A stretch of DNA of 64,000 nt from Trifolium pratense (Eukaryota > Streptophyta > Magnoliopsida > Fabales > Fabaceae), in NCBI RefSeq assembly GCF_020283565.1, contig NC_060060.1:11594001-11658000 (forward strand), read 5' to 3'. The notes under the pieces are model-generated. The model saw nothing but the letters and a program-made list of their open reading frames with translations, was not told where the DNA came from and did not search any database. How positions within the stretch are numbered: the stretch's first letter is position 1; every line of letters begins with the position of its first letter. Shown here one piece after another: positions 10,510 to 20,972 of the stretch. Made by a program: the position numbers and the translations under genes.

Positions 10510-13251
10510 ATGGCACAAAAAACAAACATGTGTAGCAGCTTGAATGCAATGAATCGAGTTCTTCTCAAGCTTCGCCACTCTCTACTTCCTCTCTCTGTTT
10601 CCAACCCTACATTTCCATTCCAATCCTTTCTCCAATTCCCACCAAAACGGTAATTTCTTCCCAAATTCCTCTTCTCCGCTTTTCATTCATTCATTCATTC
10701 TCTCTTTTACATTTCAATTTCAGATCAATGGATTCCACATCATTTTCCACTGCCAACAATGCTTCCAACGGTGCGTAATTACTAATTTCCTTTCTTAATT
10801 TCATTTTATCACTTGTAGTTGTAATTTCCTTTTGATTTTGTTACTTTAGATCTATCAACCAAGACGTGTGTACCGTGCAATTCAAAGGATTTGAAACCTA
10901 TGACAGAAGATGCTGCGAATTCTCTGATTCCAAAGGTTATTCAATTTTCTGCCTGTCAAGCACTAACACTCCTGGATCCGATACTTATAATTACATTGAA
11001 TTATGTCATTTTTTTTTTAAATTATTATCCGTGTCGATGCCTCTGTGTATGCTTAATAGTTTTCTGCATATTTCTATGAGTATCAATAGTTGTTGCTATT
11101 CAATGTTGACATTTAAGTTATCAGGTTTCAGACTGGAATTTGGTAAATGAAGGCGGTTCTTTGAAATTAAGTAGATCATGGAAAGTTAAATCTTTTAACA
11201 AAGGATTGGAGTTTTTCAGAATTGTAGCTGATCTTGCTGAAGCTCAAGGTATTTTTCTGCTTTTTGTTTTTGTTTTCACCACCAATATCCGACCCACTGG
11301 GCCGCCTAATCTTGTTTGGGGGATCTGGCATCAAGTGCCCCTCCCGACCGCAGTTGTTGATATTCTTTTATATGTTAGGGAATGAGAAATTATTATTAGT
11401 AACGGTGTCGGTGACATTAATGAACATTTTACGACTTTCCCAGTATGAGATATGAACTAGTACGTCTCAGAGCTTGCTTTTATCACTGAGTTGTCACCTC
11501 TATATATTGATTTGATATTACATTGGACATAGAAAACATTATAATGACGAGATGTTAATAATGCAGGTCATCATCCTGATCTTCACCTTGTGGGTTGGAA
11601 TAATGTTACTATAGAGATTTGGACTCATTCTGTTGGTATGCATTATTTATACATTGTTCACTTTCAAATTATGTTATTAGATGTTGCTCTATGAAAAATA
11701 AAAAATATCAAGAGTGTGTGTTATAGGTAGGGCTGGCGTTATTTATAAGATGATTTCTTCTTCATAGGATAAAACTTAGATTTAAATTGAGTTGCTTTAT
11801 CAAGTTGTTTAGATCAAGTTTTTATAGTTCTTTTCCATCTTTATAGTGAGGAGCATGACCAACTTGACCTATGTAATTTGTCCTAAGTTTTATTCTTCAA
11901 AACAATTGTATCCCCCCACACAAAAGATTGATTTGGATTTATCTATCGGTATCTATCCAATATCAATCCATTCAATTAACGTCACTATACAATATATTTA
12001 TCCCGAATTACTTAAAGACCAAAAAAGTACTCGAGGGTTCTGATTTCACTATTATTCTTCTCTGGAAAAACCAAGAGAAATATTGCATGCTCTGGATTTT
12101 ATATAGAATATCTACAGATTTGGGAAGTTCTCTTATGAACACTACTTTGTGGTATTGGTACTGCATGGAAGACGAATGCAGAATAGGAATGACTGTGTTA
12201 GTTATCATCTTTTCATCCATGAAAATGTGGTTTATTCAAGGGAAACTACTAGGAAAGAAGTTGTGTGTATATTATTTTAGGTCTCAAATAAGCAGGTAAT
12301 TAGTTTAACCACATTTTTGTTTTGTTGCTTCATACCATAGCTATTGCAATTTTAACTGAAGTGAACCAACAATTAATACACAATCCAAACAAAACAGAAA
12401 AATAAATAAATTATCCAATGAGTTATTCTTTGCCCTATATATTGTCAGTTTACCTTCCATTCAAGTGTAATTATCTTGTATATAAAATGTCCCTCTACTT
12501 TTTTCTCAATTTTTAAATCACAATTGTCAGTGAAGTTCGCACTAACTAGTAACCACAAGCTCACGCATCTATTGTTGGTTGAAAACAATTTATAAACCCC
12601 TTATAGGCTTGGGTTCAACCGGGGGCAGAGCCAGGATTGAATTGCTGGAGGGTGTGTACTGGTAAGAGCTTAGCCTTGTAACCTCAAGGTACAAAGTTCA
12701 AATCCACCCGCGACGGTTGTAAAATGGTCAGTAGTGTCATTTTAATTAATAAAAGTTAACTCATTCCCCCTTTTCTTTTAAATAAAAAAAGCAACCACAT
12801 TGGCACTACTGCATGCTAACAAGTAACAACGATACTATTTGAAAAATAGTAAAGTGTATACCCGATTTAGAGCGTCATGATCTAGTTTCTATCAGCTTCT
12901 CTTAAAAATTGCAAAATTAAATTAACTGTGTTAAACTTTATTGCATCGCCATTAATTAGTATATATTACATTCTATTAGCCTTGAATTGTCCTTCCAACA
13001 TCGTGCTTAACTTTCTTCCCAGAATTTCGTTTGTTGTTATTTGATGTTATTTTTCATGTTTTTCTACCCAGCCCTAGTTCTTTTTTGATCCAACATAAGA
13101 ATTAGTTTGTATGTATTATATTCACGATAGGGCATCATTTGAAGTGATCCATGTTCATGTAGGTGGGCTGACAGAGAATGACTTCATATTTGCTGCTAAG
13201 ATCAACGAGCTCAATGTGCATGGCTTACTGAGAAGGAAAACTTCTGACTGA
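10510..13251 (+). CDS. Pterin-4a-carbinolamine dehydratase, organelle-targeted (6 exons)
   Basis: Exon model: 10510-10649, 10724-10770, 10850-10935, 11125-11248, 11567-11635, 13163-13251. All are GT-AG and in phase, giving 184 aa. The enzyme dehydrates 4a-hydroxytetrahydropterins during pterin recycling; in plants it has been connected with folate and molybdenum cofactor metabolism. The core shows SWKVKSFNKGLEFF, then DLAEAQGHHPDLHLVGWNNV and IEIWTHSVGGLTENDFIFA. These carry the E-x3-H-[HN]-P signature, the downstream Trp and His, and the final Asp of the DCoH/PCD family. The first 45 residues (MNRVLLKLRHSLLPLSV...) are basic, Ser/Leu-rich and free of acidic residues, as expected for a mitochondrial or plastid presequence. 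Translation could start at the in-frame ATG at 10549. The last intron is unusually long (about 1.5 kb). Confidence 0.9.
12600..12780 (+). mobile_element. SINE-like tRNA-derived fragment in PCD intron 5
   Basis: ACTGGTAAGAGCTTAGCC (box A-like, about 12659) is followed by ACAAAGTTCAAATCCACCC (box B-like, about 12691), and the unit ends in a T/A-rich tail near 12770-12790. The box match is weaker than in the SINEs with target duplications and the ends are uncertain. The remainder of the 1.5-kb intron is AT-rich and unrecognised. Confidence 0.4.
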
Positions 13252-13801
13252 ATTGTCAATATGAAGAGGAAAGTGTAAATACTCTAGTTAGTAAGTTTTT
13301 CCTCCATTTGTTTCATTTGAAAAACAAGTATCAGCTAGAATTATTATCCATAGTTCCAATGAAATTGTTTTTCACTTGTGCTAGTTTTTCAAGTGGAAAT
13401 GATTAAAAATGAAAGATTCTCGTGCTTATATTTTTGACTGTTTGATAAAACCCCAATACCCACTGCTCACTAGTTTGAGCACAACAAAATTTTAAAAAGC
13501 CTAGTTCTCTCCACATATATGATTGACACAAGTCAATTTTATTATTGAAATCTGGTGGTTGTAACTGATGTGTAATAATTACTCGATGGTATGAAAATGT
13601 GATTAAGTATGGTAAGTGTGACCTTTAGTAGGCAATCAAAATACAACAGTAAAAGCTTCCTCTAATCAATATCTCGGGGTACCAAATATAAATACATAAC
13701 AAAAATCTAGTAAATTCTCAAAGTTGCTTGAAATTTCAAAAGAAAATTAAGCATTATTCTTATTCATGGTGTGCTGGCTAGTTCCTCACCAACAATTATT
13801 C
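13252..13801. other. Convergent 3' region between PCD and CHX1
   Basis: 3' flanks of two converging genes. AACAGTAAAAGCTTCCTC...AATCAATATCTCGGGGTACC (about 13645-13683) recurs downstream of CHX3 (about 26173-26212) and, weakly, CHX4 (about 56540-56580). The duplicated segments therefore include this 3' flank. Confidence 0.6.
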
Positions 13802-16488
13802 TTATTCTGTCTTCACGACAAGTGCCTCAAAATTATTGCTATTAGTGGTCACATGGTTGGATTTATATCCCAAAACCATTCCTCCATACCCATATTGTTG
13901 CACAACTAGCATAGATGAGCGCGGACTAAAATTGTCTGATGCCAACATATCCCCTATAATTCCAAGTTCTAAACAATCACACCATTCTGATAAATTTGAA
14001 AAGACCCGGGAGTTCCTATGATTTCCTTGTCCAATTATATATAAATCGCAACCAACTTTCTCTAGCTCCTTGAGGACTGCAGGAATATCTTCACTTGAAT
14101 GGACATCAACCTCTGAATAAGATACATAATCATTGTTGTTCACTACTGTTAGTCTAAATGAATTCACATACGCATCATCTAACTCCTTCTGCTTCTCATT
14201 ATCCATTACAACAGATAGTATGCTGCGTTGTGCTTCAACATGGCTTGAGGTGTCTACTTCTGCAGCTTCATCAAACAAGAGCATTCGAATCACTGATAAT
14301 TGGATTCTTGGGTGCCCTACCATCCTCCATGCAACTGCTAAGGCTTCACGATCGTCAGGACCTCCAACAAAGATCATATTTATGCAAAAGTTCATTTTTG
14401 ATAATGACCCAAGACCACGATCAACAAATATTCCCACAGAGCAAGGTGCACTTTGCATCACATTCAAGTTTATATCTTTGTATGCAATATTGGTTGTTTC
14501 AAGTGCACCTCCTGAACTTAGTTGTTTGTGGAATGGAAGGATAATCAAGCTTGTCCCTTTTTCATTTGCTGTGTTGTTTATGTCCTCGTGAATGGTTGCA
14601 TAGGCTGACACAACATTTAAGGTTTGCACTCTAACAGCATCATATGCCTCTCCAAATGATCCAAAGGTATTGCTAATGCATTCTAGCTCTTCCTGGGATC
14701 TTGTAAGATTTTGTTCTATGGGTTGGCTACTAGGCTTCTCCATATGAGCAGCAATAAGTGCGCCAGCACGTCTTGTGAGCTCAACAAGGTAAAGTGCAAA
14801 AACATGTATAGGAGAAAGTCTAGTGGCATTGAAAGATTCAATGAGGCTGATAATCCCTGTAGTTTGGCGAGTATTGTGAACACATGCTAAAATCCCGAGC
14901 TCTGCGTCAAGTCTTAGCATTTGTATAGTCTTTAGCTTGTTTTGCTCAAATCGCATTCTGGGCTTGTATATGGCATTGATAACGGGAGACACCACTATAG
15001 TCATTAAAAGGACTCCGGAGGTTAAAACAGCATAGGTTGGTACAGAAAGAATCTACAATGACACAATAGAATAAATCATTGTTTAAATTGCAATAATCTT
15101 GACTTAAGAGTAACTGAAAAATAGATTAAAAAATAATTATCAAGTTGATAAATACCGATCTATCCCAAGCGGTGTTAAGCATTATCAATGCAACCACACC
15201 CTTTGTATTAAGAATTACTCCTAGAGCAAAACCGTCACGAGTAGGCATACCAAAAAAGAAGGTGGCAAACAAAGTGCTTAATATCTTTGGAACACACAAT
15301 AGGACTATAACCATAACTGTCAAAGGCCAATTTTGCTGGTTGAAAATGGATTCTACCATGAGTCGCTGTCCATTGCCACCAAAGAATAATGGTGCCAAGA
15401 ATGCGCCACCGAAATCATCAGTCATTGAAACCACCATGTCAGCAAATTTACTGTGAGGTAAAATCAACCCGTACACAAAAGCTCCAACAATGCTATGTGT
15501 GCCAAGAACATCTGTTATGTGCGAGCAAACCAAAATCCCCATAACTACAAAGAGTAATTGGTTTTCATCCCATTCATCTCTTTCTGTCTTGCGATCAATG
15601 ACCTTTACAATGATAGGACGCACCACAAAGATGCAAATGATAGCAAATATTATTGTGCTTACCACTGAATATATTGCTTTTGGACCATTAAGTGAAAACG
15701 GCATAAATAATGTAAATAAAATCCAAGCATATGTGTCACTGATCATAGTTGTCGTTAATGCAATCTTACCAAGACCAGTATAAAGAAGTTTGAGCTCAAA
15801 AAGGGAGTGAACTACAACCGGAAAACCCGTCACAGTTAGTACTAAAGTCCATAGTACATAAGCATTCATTTTACTTTCATCAATTTGAAAAACATCATTG
15901 TTGACATAAACTTTTCGATGTATAGTGTATAAAGCGGGTCCCATCACCATTGGAAAGATAATCCCGGATATTGCAATCGTTGCAGCTTTCTTTTTAACAT
16001 TTAATATGGTATTCAAGTTTATCTCCAAACCACTGAGGAATGCAGTGTATATGACACCAATATGTGCTAGAACTTCAATGTTAATCACCCCTCTTGCAGG
16101 AAAAATGAATGTGAAAATAGGCGTGAATCTCCCAAGTAATGGTGGAGTTAGTAGAAAACCAACCTACATTTAATAATTTGGAACAAATTATTACATTGAA
16201 AATATCTGTACTTGCTAACATTCAAACATGTAATTTCCATTTTATTATCAAAAAATATAAAGATGAAGAATAAAGATATCATGTACTTACAGAGATTTGT
16301 GAAATGAGACGAGGTTGATGAAGAGGTTTATAGATGAAGAATAAAAGACGAGACAAAGCTACAATAAAGACAATTTGAGTGGCAATAATGGGGAGCTCTT
16401 CGTTTAAGATATTACCAGTTTGCCATATTCGACTTGAATTATGCACATATACTTCATAACATGCTGGAAGCACACCACTACCACCCAT
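13802..16488 (-). CDS. CHX-family cation/H+ antiporter, copy 1 (3 exons)
   Basis: Exons on the minus strand: 16488-16291, 16163-15156, 15052-13802, all GT-AG and in phase, 818 aa. This is a CPA2/CHX family member, a monovalent-cation/H+ exchanger of endomembranes or plasma membrane. Exon 1 gives a short N-terminus and a first membrane helix ending LHQPRLISQIS. Exon 2 encodes the rest of the roughly 12-helix Na+/H+ exchanger domain: FLSGLEINL, a conserved Asp in ISDTYAWILF, the KVIDRKTERDEWDENQLLFV loop (quoted in part) and TDVLGTHSIVGAFVYG. Exon 3 is the hydrophilic C-terminal region with LIILPFHKQ, SAPCSVGIFVDR, GGPDDREALAVAWRM and DLYIIGQGN, the usual nucleotide-binding-like CHX tail, ending ALVVKTE. 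A TATA-like TTATAAATA lies about 120 nt upstream (minus strand, near 16617-16609). It is first of four tandem paralogues. Confidence 0.93.
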
Positions 16489-16659
16489 ATTTAATTCCTT
16501 CTTTTTCTTCTCATATATGAATTTAAATTTTGTGTGATATTCTTGTAATGTTTTTGCGACTATGTAACAAGGAGGTAAATGAGCTTAAAAGGTTGCATTA
16601 TTTGTATTTATTTATAACGACAGAAATAATTCAAATATAGGAGAAAACTGATTAAAGCC

Positions 16660-16784
16660 ATTTTTATCTATTTGAGGTGGCATTCAACTTGTAATTATTA
16701 GTTATAGTAGTTATGAATTTATGATTTCCTTGTCTTTCTATATTTAACTTCATATTCTACAGTGCAACAATGACACCTCCTAAC
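16660..16784 (-). promoter_or_regulatory. Conserved upstream block of CHX1
   Basis: Two patches are shared with the upstream regions of the other CHX copies: TATCTATTTGAGGTGGCATT (about 16666-16685) and AGTGCAACAATGACACCTCC (16761-16780), shown on the plus strand. They lie about 180-300 nt upstream of the start codon. Shared sequence may reflect common descent by duplication as well as function. Confidence 0.5.
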
Positions 16785-17044
16785 AGCATGTTACACACAC
16801 GAATACGGTGTGTTTGGACCAACATTTGCAAATGTACTTTTAAGTAAATGTCAATTTTTAAGTTAAAAAAATGAATTTGTCAAACATGATTTACGTTTGG
16901 ATGTTTTTTTTTTTTTGGTTTTTCTACGTTTGGATATTTTATTCAAACGTATGTTTTACAAAATAAATTATTTTTAGAATAGTATTAACTAAGTACCTTT
17001 AAATGTGTATTTATTTACTAAAATCGCGCCTACTAAAGCCATTA

Positions 17045-17133
17045 GGTTTGGTCTAGTAGTGATGAGTTTTGATAGTATGCATGAAGTCTTGGGTTTAATC
17101 ATCATGCTCTGTTATAAAAAAAAAAAAAAAAAA
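17045..17133 (+). mobile_element. Short SINE with poly(A) tail
   Basis: GGTCTAGTAGTGATGAG (box A-like) is followed by TCTTGGGTTTAATCATC (weak box B) and an 18-nt A run at 17116-17133. CGCGCCTACTA just upstream and CCGCACTTACTA just after the tail could be an imperfect target duplication. Confidence 0.55.
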
Positions 17134-17253
17134 CCGCACTTACTACTTTCGTCCTTAAATATAATACTCTTAGATTTTTCTTTGTCCTTTCTATAAGATT
17201 CATTTCAAATTTTTAAGGGCATTAATTATTTCTTTATCAATATATCCATAATT

Positions 17254-17379
17254 TTGTCAAGTAGCCTAGTGGCTAGAAAATCCACCTTAAAGGTGAATTA
17301 GTGGAGTTTCCTAGGTTCGAACCCGGACTCCTGCACATATAGTGCGATATTCCTACCAACTGAGCTAAACTCACGGGGA
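17254..17379 (-). mobile_element. tRNA-derived SINE with 16-bp target-site duplication
   Basis: Same family as 8403-8537. On the minus strand it has GTTTAGCTCAGTTGGTAGG (box A-type) and CGGGTTCGAACCTAGG (box B-type), then TTCACCTTTAAGGTGGA and CTAGCCACTAGGCTACTTG. It is flanked by CAATATATCCATAATT (17238-17253) and CAATATATTCATAATT (17380-17395), a 16-bp duplication with one mismatch. This defines the unit exactly. Confidence 0.87.
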
Positions 17380-17682
17380 CAATATATTCATAATTAAAAT
17401 GCATATTTTTTACAATATGTAATAAATGGTCTGGAAAAAACATTAACACATTCTTTTTTTTTTTATGATAAAATTGTAAAAACAATATTAATTGTCAACA
17501 AATTTAATATCACACCCCACTTTTTTAATCTCCGTAACTTTTTCAACAAGGTCTTCTCTTTAAAGATGGATGTAGTATTTTATAATATGAAATAATGTCA
17601 CACTAAATGAATGTGCATCCATAAGAATTTCCTTGCTATTTTATTTTTTTAGAAAAAAGTTAGAGCTATTATAGTAAAAATC

Positions 17683-18770
17683 TTTAGTTGCTGCCACCAG
17701 CAAATGGAATGCCCCCTTAATTACAAATATTTTGGGTGTTCAAGTGGGATCTAAAGTTCTTCAAACCCCTTATTATTGGTTCGGTCTCACAAGATAAGTG
17801 CATTTGGAGGTTTGAAAAGAATGGAAAATATTAAGTTAAAAGTGTCTGCTGTTATTGTGTTGAGGATGCAATTGATACATCTCACCTTCAAGTTTAAGGT
17901 AACTGGAATCTAATATGGCAAATTAAAGTACTCTAAAGATTAAAAATTATTTGGAGATTGTGCCGGAATTGTATCCCAACTAGAGTTTGCTTACTCTAAA
18001 AGGTGTTAATTGCCTAAGTAATTGTGTGTTTGTGCGAAGGCAATATAGACGACAGTATGCATATTTTTTTCTCTTGTGATACTAGCAAGCAAGTTTGGCA
18101 AATGACAGGTCTATGGAATAAGATTCAACTGTGTGCGTCAACCAATAACGACGTAGCAACGCTGGTTTTTTTGGTTTTGCAAGTATTGACAGCAGAGCAC
18201 AACTCTTTATTTGCTTGCATCGTTGCTCGAGTATGTGGCAACATCGTAACAATAAGTAGTGGCGAAGGAATTCAGAGACACCAAGAGTAGTTCATGACAG
18301 AGCTCGTATGGTCTTAACCGATTGGCAGGAGGCTCAAGAAGGGTATAAGAGTATCATACTTCAACAACAACCAACTGGTTTGAGGTGGATTAAACCGAGT
18401 GTGGGTTGTTATAAGTCCAATATTGACGCCTCTTTTTCCACAAGCCTTAATAAAGTTGGAATAAATACATGCATCATAGATGTCCATGGAAGCTCTGTCC
18501 TACCAAGTGGATCGCTCATCTTCACAACATGGAAGTCAGTGAAGCTCAAGGTCGTTGCTTGCTCTTCAATGAGTAGTACATGATTTACAATTAGAAAATG
18601 TTGATTTTGAGCTTGATGCCAAGACAGTTGTTATGAAATTTCATAGCAAAAACTCATTTCTCAATAAAGATTGTCAACATTTGCATAACATTTTCTTTAA
18701 AAACTCATGCGTGGAGTTTATTCGGAGATAAGTCAATGAGGTCACTATTAGCACGGGTAGTCCCATCTCT
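17683..18770 (+). pseudogene. Non-LTR retrotransposon relic: reverse-transcriptase zinc-binding and RNase H region
   Basis: Several frames, broken by stops, give a zf-RVT-like segment (IWRFEKNGKY; WRLCRNCIPTRVCLL; CLCEGNIDDSMHIFFSC, about 17800-18090). Further on is an RNase H-like segment (GLRWIKPSVGCYKSNIDASF, about 18378-18440, then a TTWKSVKLKVVACSSMS-like helix). This order is typical of the 3' end of plant LINE ORF2 or of genes derived from it. Stops and frameshifts show it is dead. Neither the 5' part of the element nor a poly(A) tail is evident. Confidence 0.7.
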
Positions 18771-19319
18771 AGCTAGTTTTCACATTTTTTATTGATATAC
18801 CCAACTTACCGTTTTTCTATTATGAGCAATGCTTTACGATTAAGTTGGTCATAGCCTGCAAACGCCTTAAATAATATTCAAGATTGTTGTTTGTGCATTT
18901 TATTTTGTTGTTGCACCTTATACCAATGACCATTGTGCCAAATTTTACCAAGAATCAGGAGAGTAAGGTCCACCTCCACATAGACACATAAAAATTTTCT
19001 ACGCTCACCTTTAAAGTATTGCTTTTATGGGGCGGCCTATGGCAAAGGTCTTGGCAATTAATAGGTACTCAAATGGGTGGTACTCCAATTGTAGTACCTA
19101 ATAAGTATCATAAGTACCTAATAGGTACTACATCATTGGACTTTAAACAATTGTTGCACAATATAGCAATGCTCTAAAATAAAAAATTGAAAATGAGAAT
19201 GTTAATTACATAGGTAATTATATTCTTATCCTTCACTAAATTGATTTTAAAACATCACTAAATTGACTTTACAAATAGAAAACATTCTTAAGTTATTATA
19301 GTGGAAAACATCACTAAAT
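18771..19319. other. Unassigned intergenic sequence
   Basis: AT-rich, no supported ORF. Short repeats of AATAGGTACT / AAGTACCTAATAGGTACT at 19058-19125 form an imperfect palindromic cluster. No gene is recognised. Confidence 0.3.
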
Positions 19320-19409
19320 GGACTTTAAACACAATCTGTTTGATTTTCATCTAACGGTCAACGCTTGCCAACTACAGTGATTATAGATGAAGTTATTATC
19401 TATTTGTCC

Positions 19410-19640
19410 AACCTAAGACCGTTTTGGCGCTTCTTAACTTTGTATTTGTAGAAAAAACGTGCGTTGATTTGAATCAAATATGTCATTATTCGAATCATGA
19501 CAGTTCAAAACACAGAACATGTTGAACATGTTTAATTGATTCGAATCAACAGACTTTTCTGATCTGTCCATTTGATTTGAATCATCAAGTCCCTCTGACT
19601 TGCTTGATTCGAATCAAACAACTTAAAACCTGATTTTAAG
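19410..19640. repeat. Cluster of GATTCGAATC palindromes
   Basis: At least five matches or near matches to TGATTCGAATCA occur within about 160 bp: near 19466, 19484, 19548, 19577 and 19609. The segment has no counterpart in intron 3 of the intact TauE gene (compare 6690-6750), so it was inserted or expanded after duplication. No coding potential. Confidence 0.6.
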
Positions 19641-20175
19641 ACAATTCTTCGCATGTGTCTTGTCTTATCTACAATTTTATTGATTGCTAACATGAAAATA
19701 AGTAATTTGTTGTAGGTACATCAACAAAAGCATTATTCAAAATCATAGATACATAGAAAAAGGAACCAAAAATAGGTGATAAGCCTCTCTGATTATAACA
19801 TGGTACAGGTGACATACAAGATGAAGTGGTATGTATATAGTAACAGTTTTTCGATATCGATTTTAGAATTCTGCTAATAGTTTCTCTTGTTTCATCCTCT
19901 ATTAAAATTTATGACTTATGCATGCTGGTCCCTTTTCTAAAGAGCATTTATTGGAAAGAAATATCACTCCTTATGTATGTTTGGGTGGCCTTTCTCATCG
20001 TTCAGATTGTTAAGGTAATATCTCTTTCGCGTCTCAACTCATACCACTAAACTATTTCTTGAAGGTAAAGTAATCTCCGATATATTTGAATGGAAACAAA
20101 ATGGTTGCGGTATATAGCAATTAGCAAGAATTATTACAAGTTTAATCCTACATAGTAACAGTGGTATCAAATAAC

Positions 20176-20729
20176 CAGGCCCGGTTTTGGGCCAAGGCAA
20201 CCAGGCCTCCAGCCTAGGGCCCCAAATTTTTAGGGGCCTCTTTTTTTTTTAAGGCCCAACATTAACGATATTGGTAATATATTATTTAGGAGACAAATAA
20301 TCACAATAGGTTCGTTGGCCTGGTGGTGCGCGCTCTAGCCCAAAAGTTATAGTGCTTGTGTTGTGAGTTCGATTCCCCCCTAGGACAGTTTTATTTTCTT
20401 TTATTTAAGATTTTTATAATGAATTTACACAATTATTGTTTATATTCTATAAATTAAATACTCTTTGCATAAAAAGAAATAAAAAAAACTTTATAACTGT
20501 CACAAAAAAAAAAAACTTTAAAATTTATAAATAACTCGACTACTTTATTATTTTTTTAAAAAAAATACATTTTATTGTTTCTTTGAAAATAAATAATTAA
20601 TTTCTACTCTATAAAAAAAAATTAATTTCTAAACAGATTATGTTCTTTTTTTGGAAAAAAAAAGTTTTTTTATCAAGTATTTATTTTTATTATTTGTCCC
20701 GGGCCTCCAAAATCTCGGCTCCGGCCCCG
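20176..20729. mobile_element. Non-autonomous hAT-like DNA transposon, 554 bp
   Basis: Perfect 8-bp duplication CAAATAAC flanks the element (20168-20175 and 20730-20737), as expected for hAT transposition. The left end is CAGGCCCGGTTTTGGGCC; the right end read inward on the other strand is CGGGGCCGGAGCCGAGATTT, so the terminal repeats are short and imperfect. There is no transposase ORF. A tRNA-like unit (20304-20393) sits inside. The host sequence is TauE pseudogene A. Confidence 0.82.
20304..20393 (+). mobile_element. tRNA-like/SINE unit inside the hAT element
   Basis: GGCCTGGTGGTGCGCGC (box A-like) and GTGAGTTCGATTCCCCC (box B-like) stand 45-50 nt apart, a tRNA-derived promoter layout. It is not a complete tRNA: no acceptor-stem pairing was found. 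It was either inserted into or captured by the hAT-like element. Confidence 0.5.
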
Positions 20730-20972
20730 CAAATAACAAGTAGCTTACTGAAATTTATTTACACATTACCATGTCAAACCAAGAGTGATGGAACAAAGGG
20801 GAAGGGAATTAAAAATTGCGGTAATTGTTAGATGATACCAAAAACTGAAATCTAAATACAAAACAAGACAAGACAAAAATCTAGTATTGTCTAAAACTTC
20901 CTTGAATTTTAATAAACAAATTAAGCAAGCCTTCTCATGGTGTGCAGGTTAGTTGCTCACCAGACATTATTT

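Larger units (their letters stand above)
19320..20830 (+). pseudogene. TauE/SafE pseudogene A (copy of the gene at 5490-9736)
   Basis: Segments match the intact TauE gene in order: intron 3 sequence (AACACAATCTGTTTGAT at 19331), exon 4 (19715-19765), the exon 5 end and exon 6 end (about 19765-19830), exon 7 (19927-20015), the end of exon 8 (20055-20066) and part of exon 9 (about 20779-20827). Exon 4 has a TGG-to-TAG stop at 19754-19756, and exons 1-3 and 10-12 are not seen. A 230-bp insertion lies in the intron-3 region, and a 554-bp hAT-like element separates the exon 8 and exon 9 remnants. It lies tail-to-tail with CHX2, mirroring intact TauE and CHX1. Confidence 0.85.

Noticed and set aside
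14133..16173. Plus-strand frames of 61-152 codons across CHX1 (and likewise across CHX2-4)
   Set aside because: They are antisense shadows of conserved CHX exons; the minus-strand frames match the CHX family and have correct splice sites.
17254..17379. Possible genuine tRNA genes at the box A/box B units
   Set aside because: They lack paired acceptor stems and anticodon arms, and three copies are bounded by target duplications with A tails, so they are SINEs.
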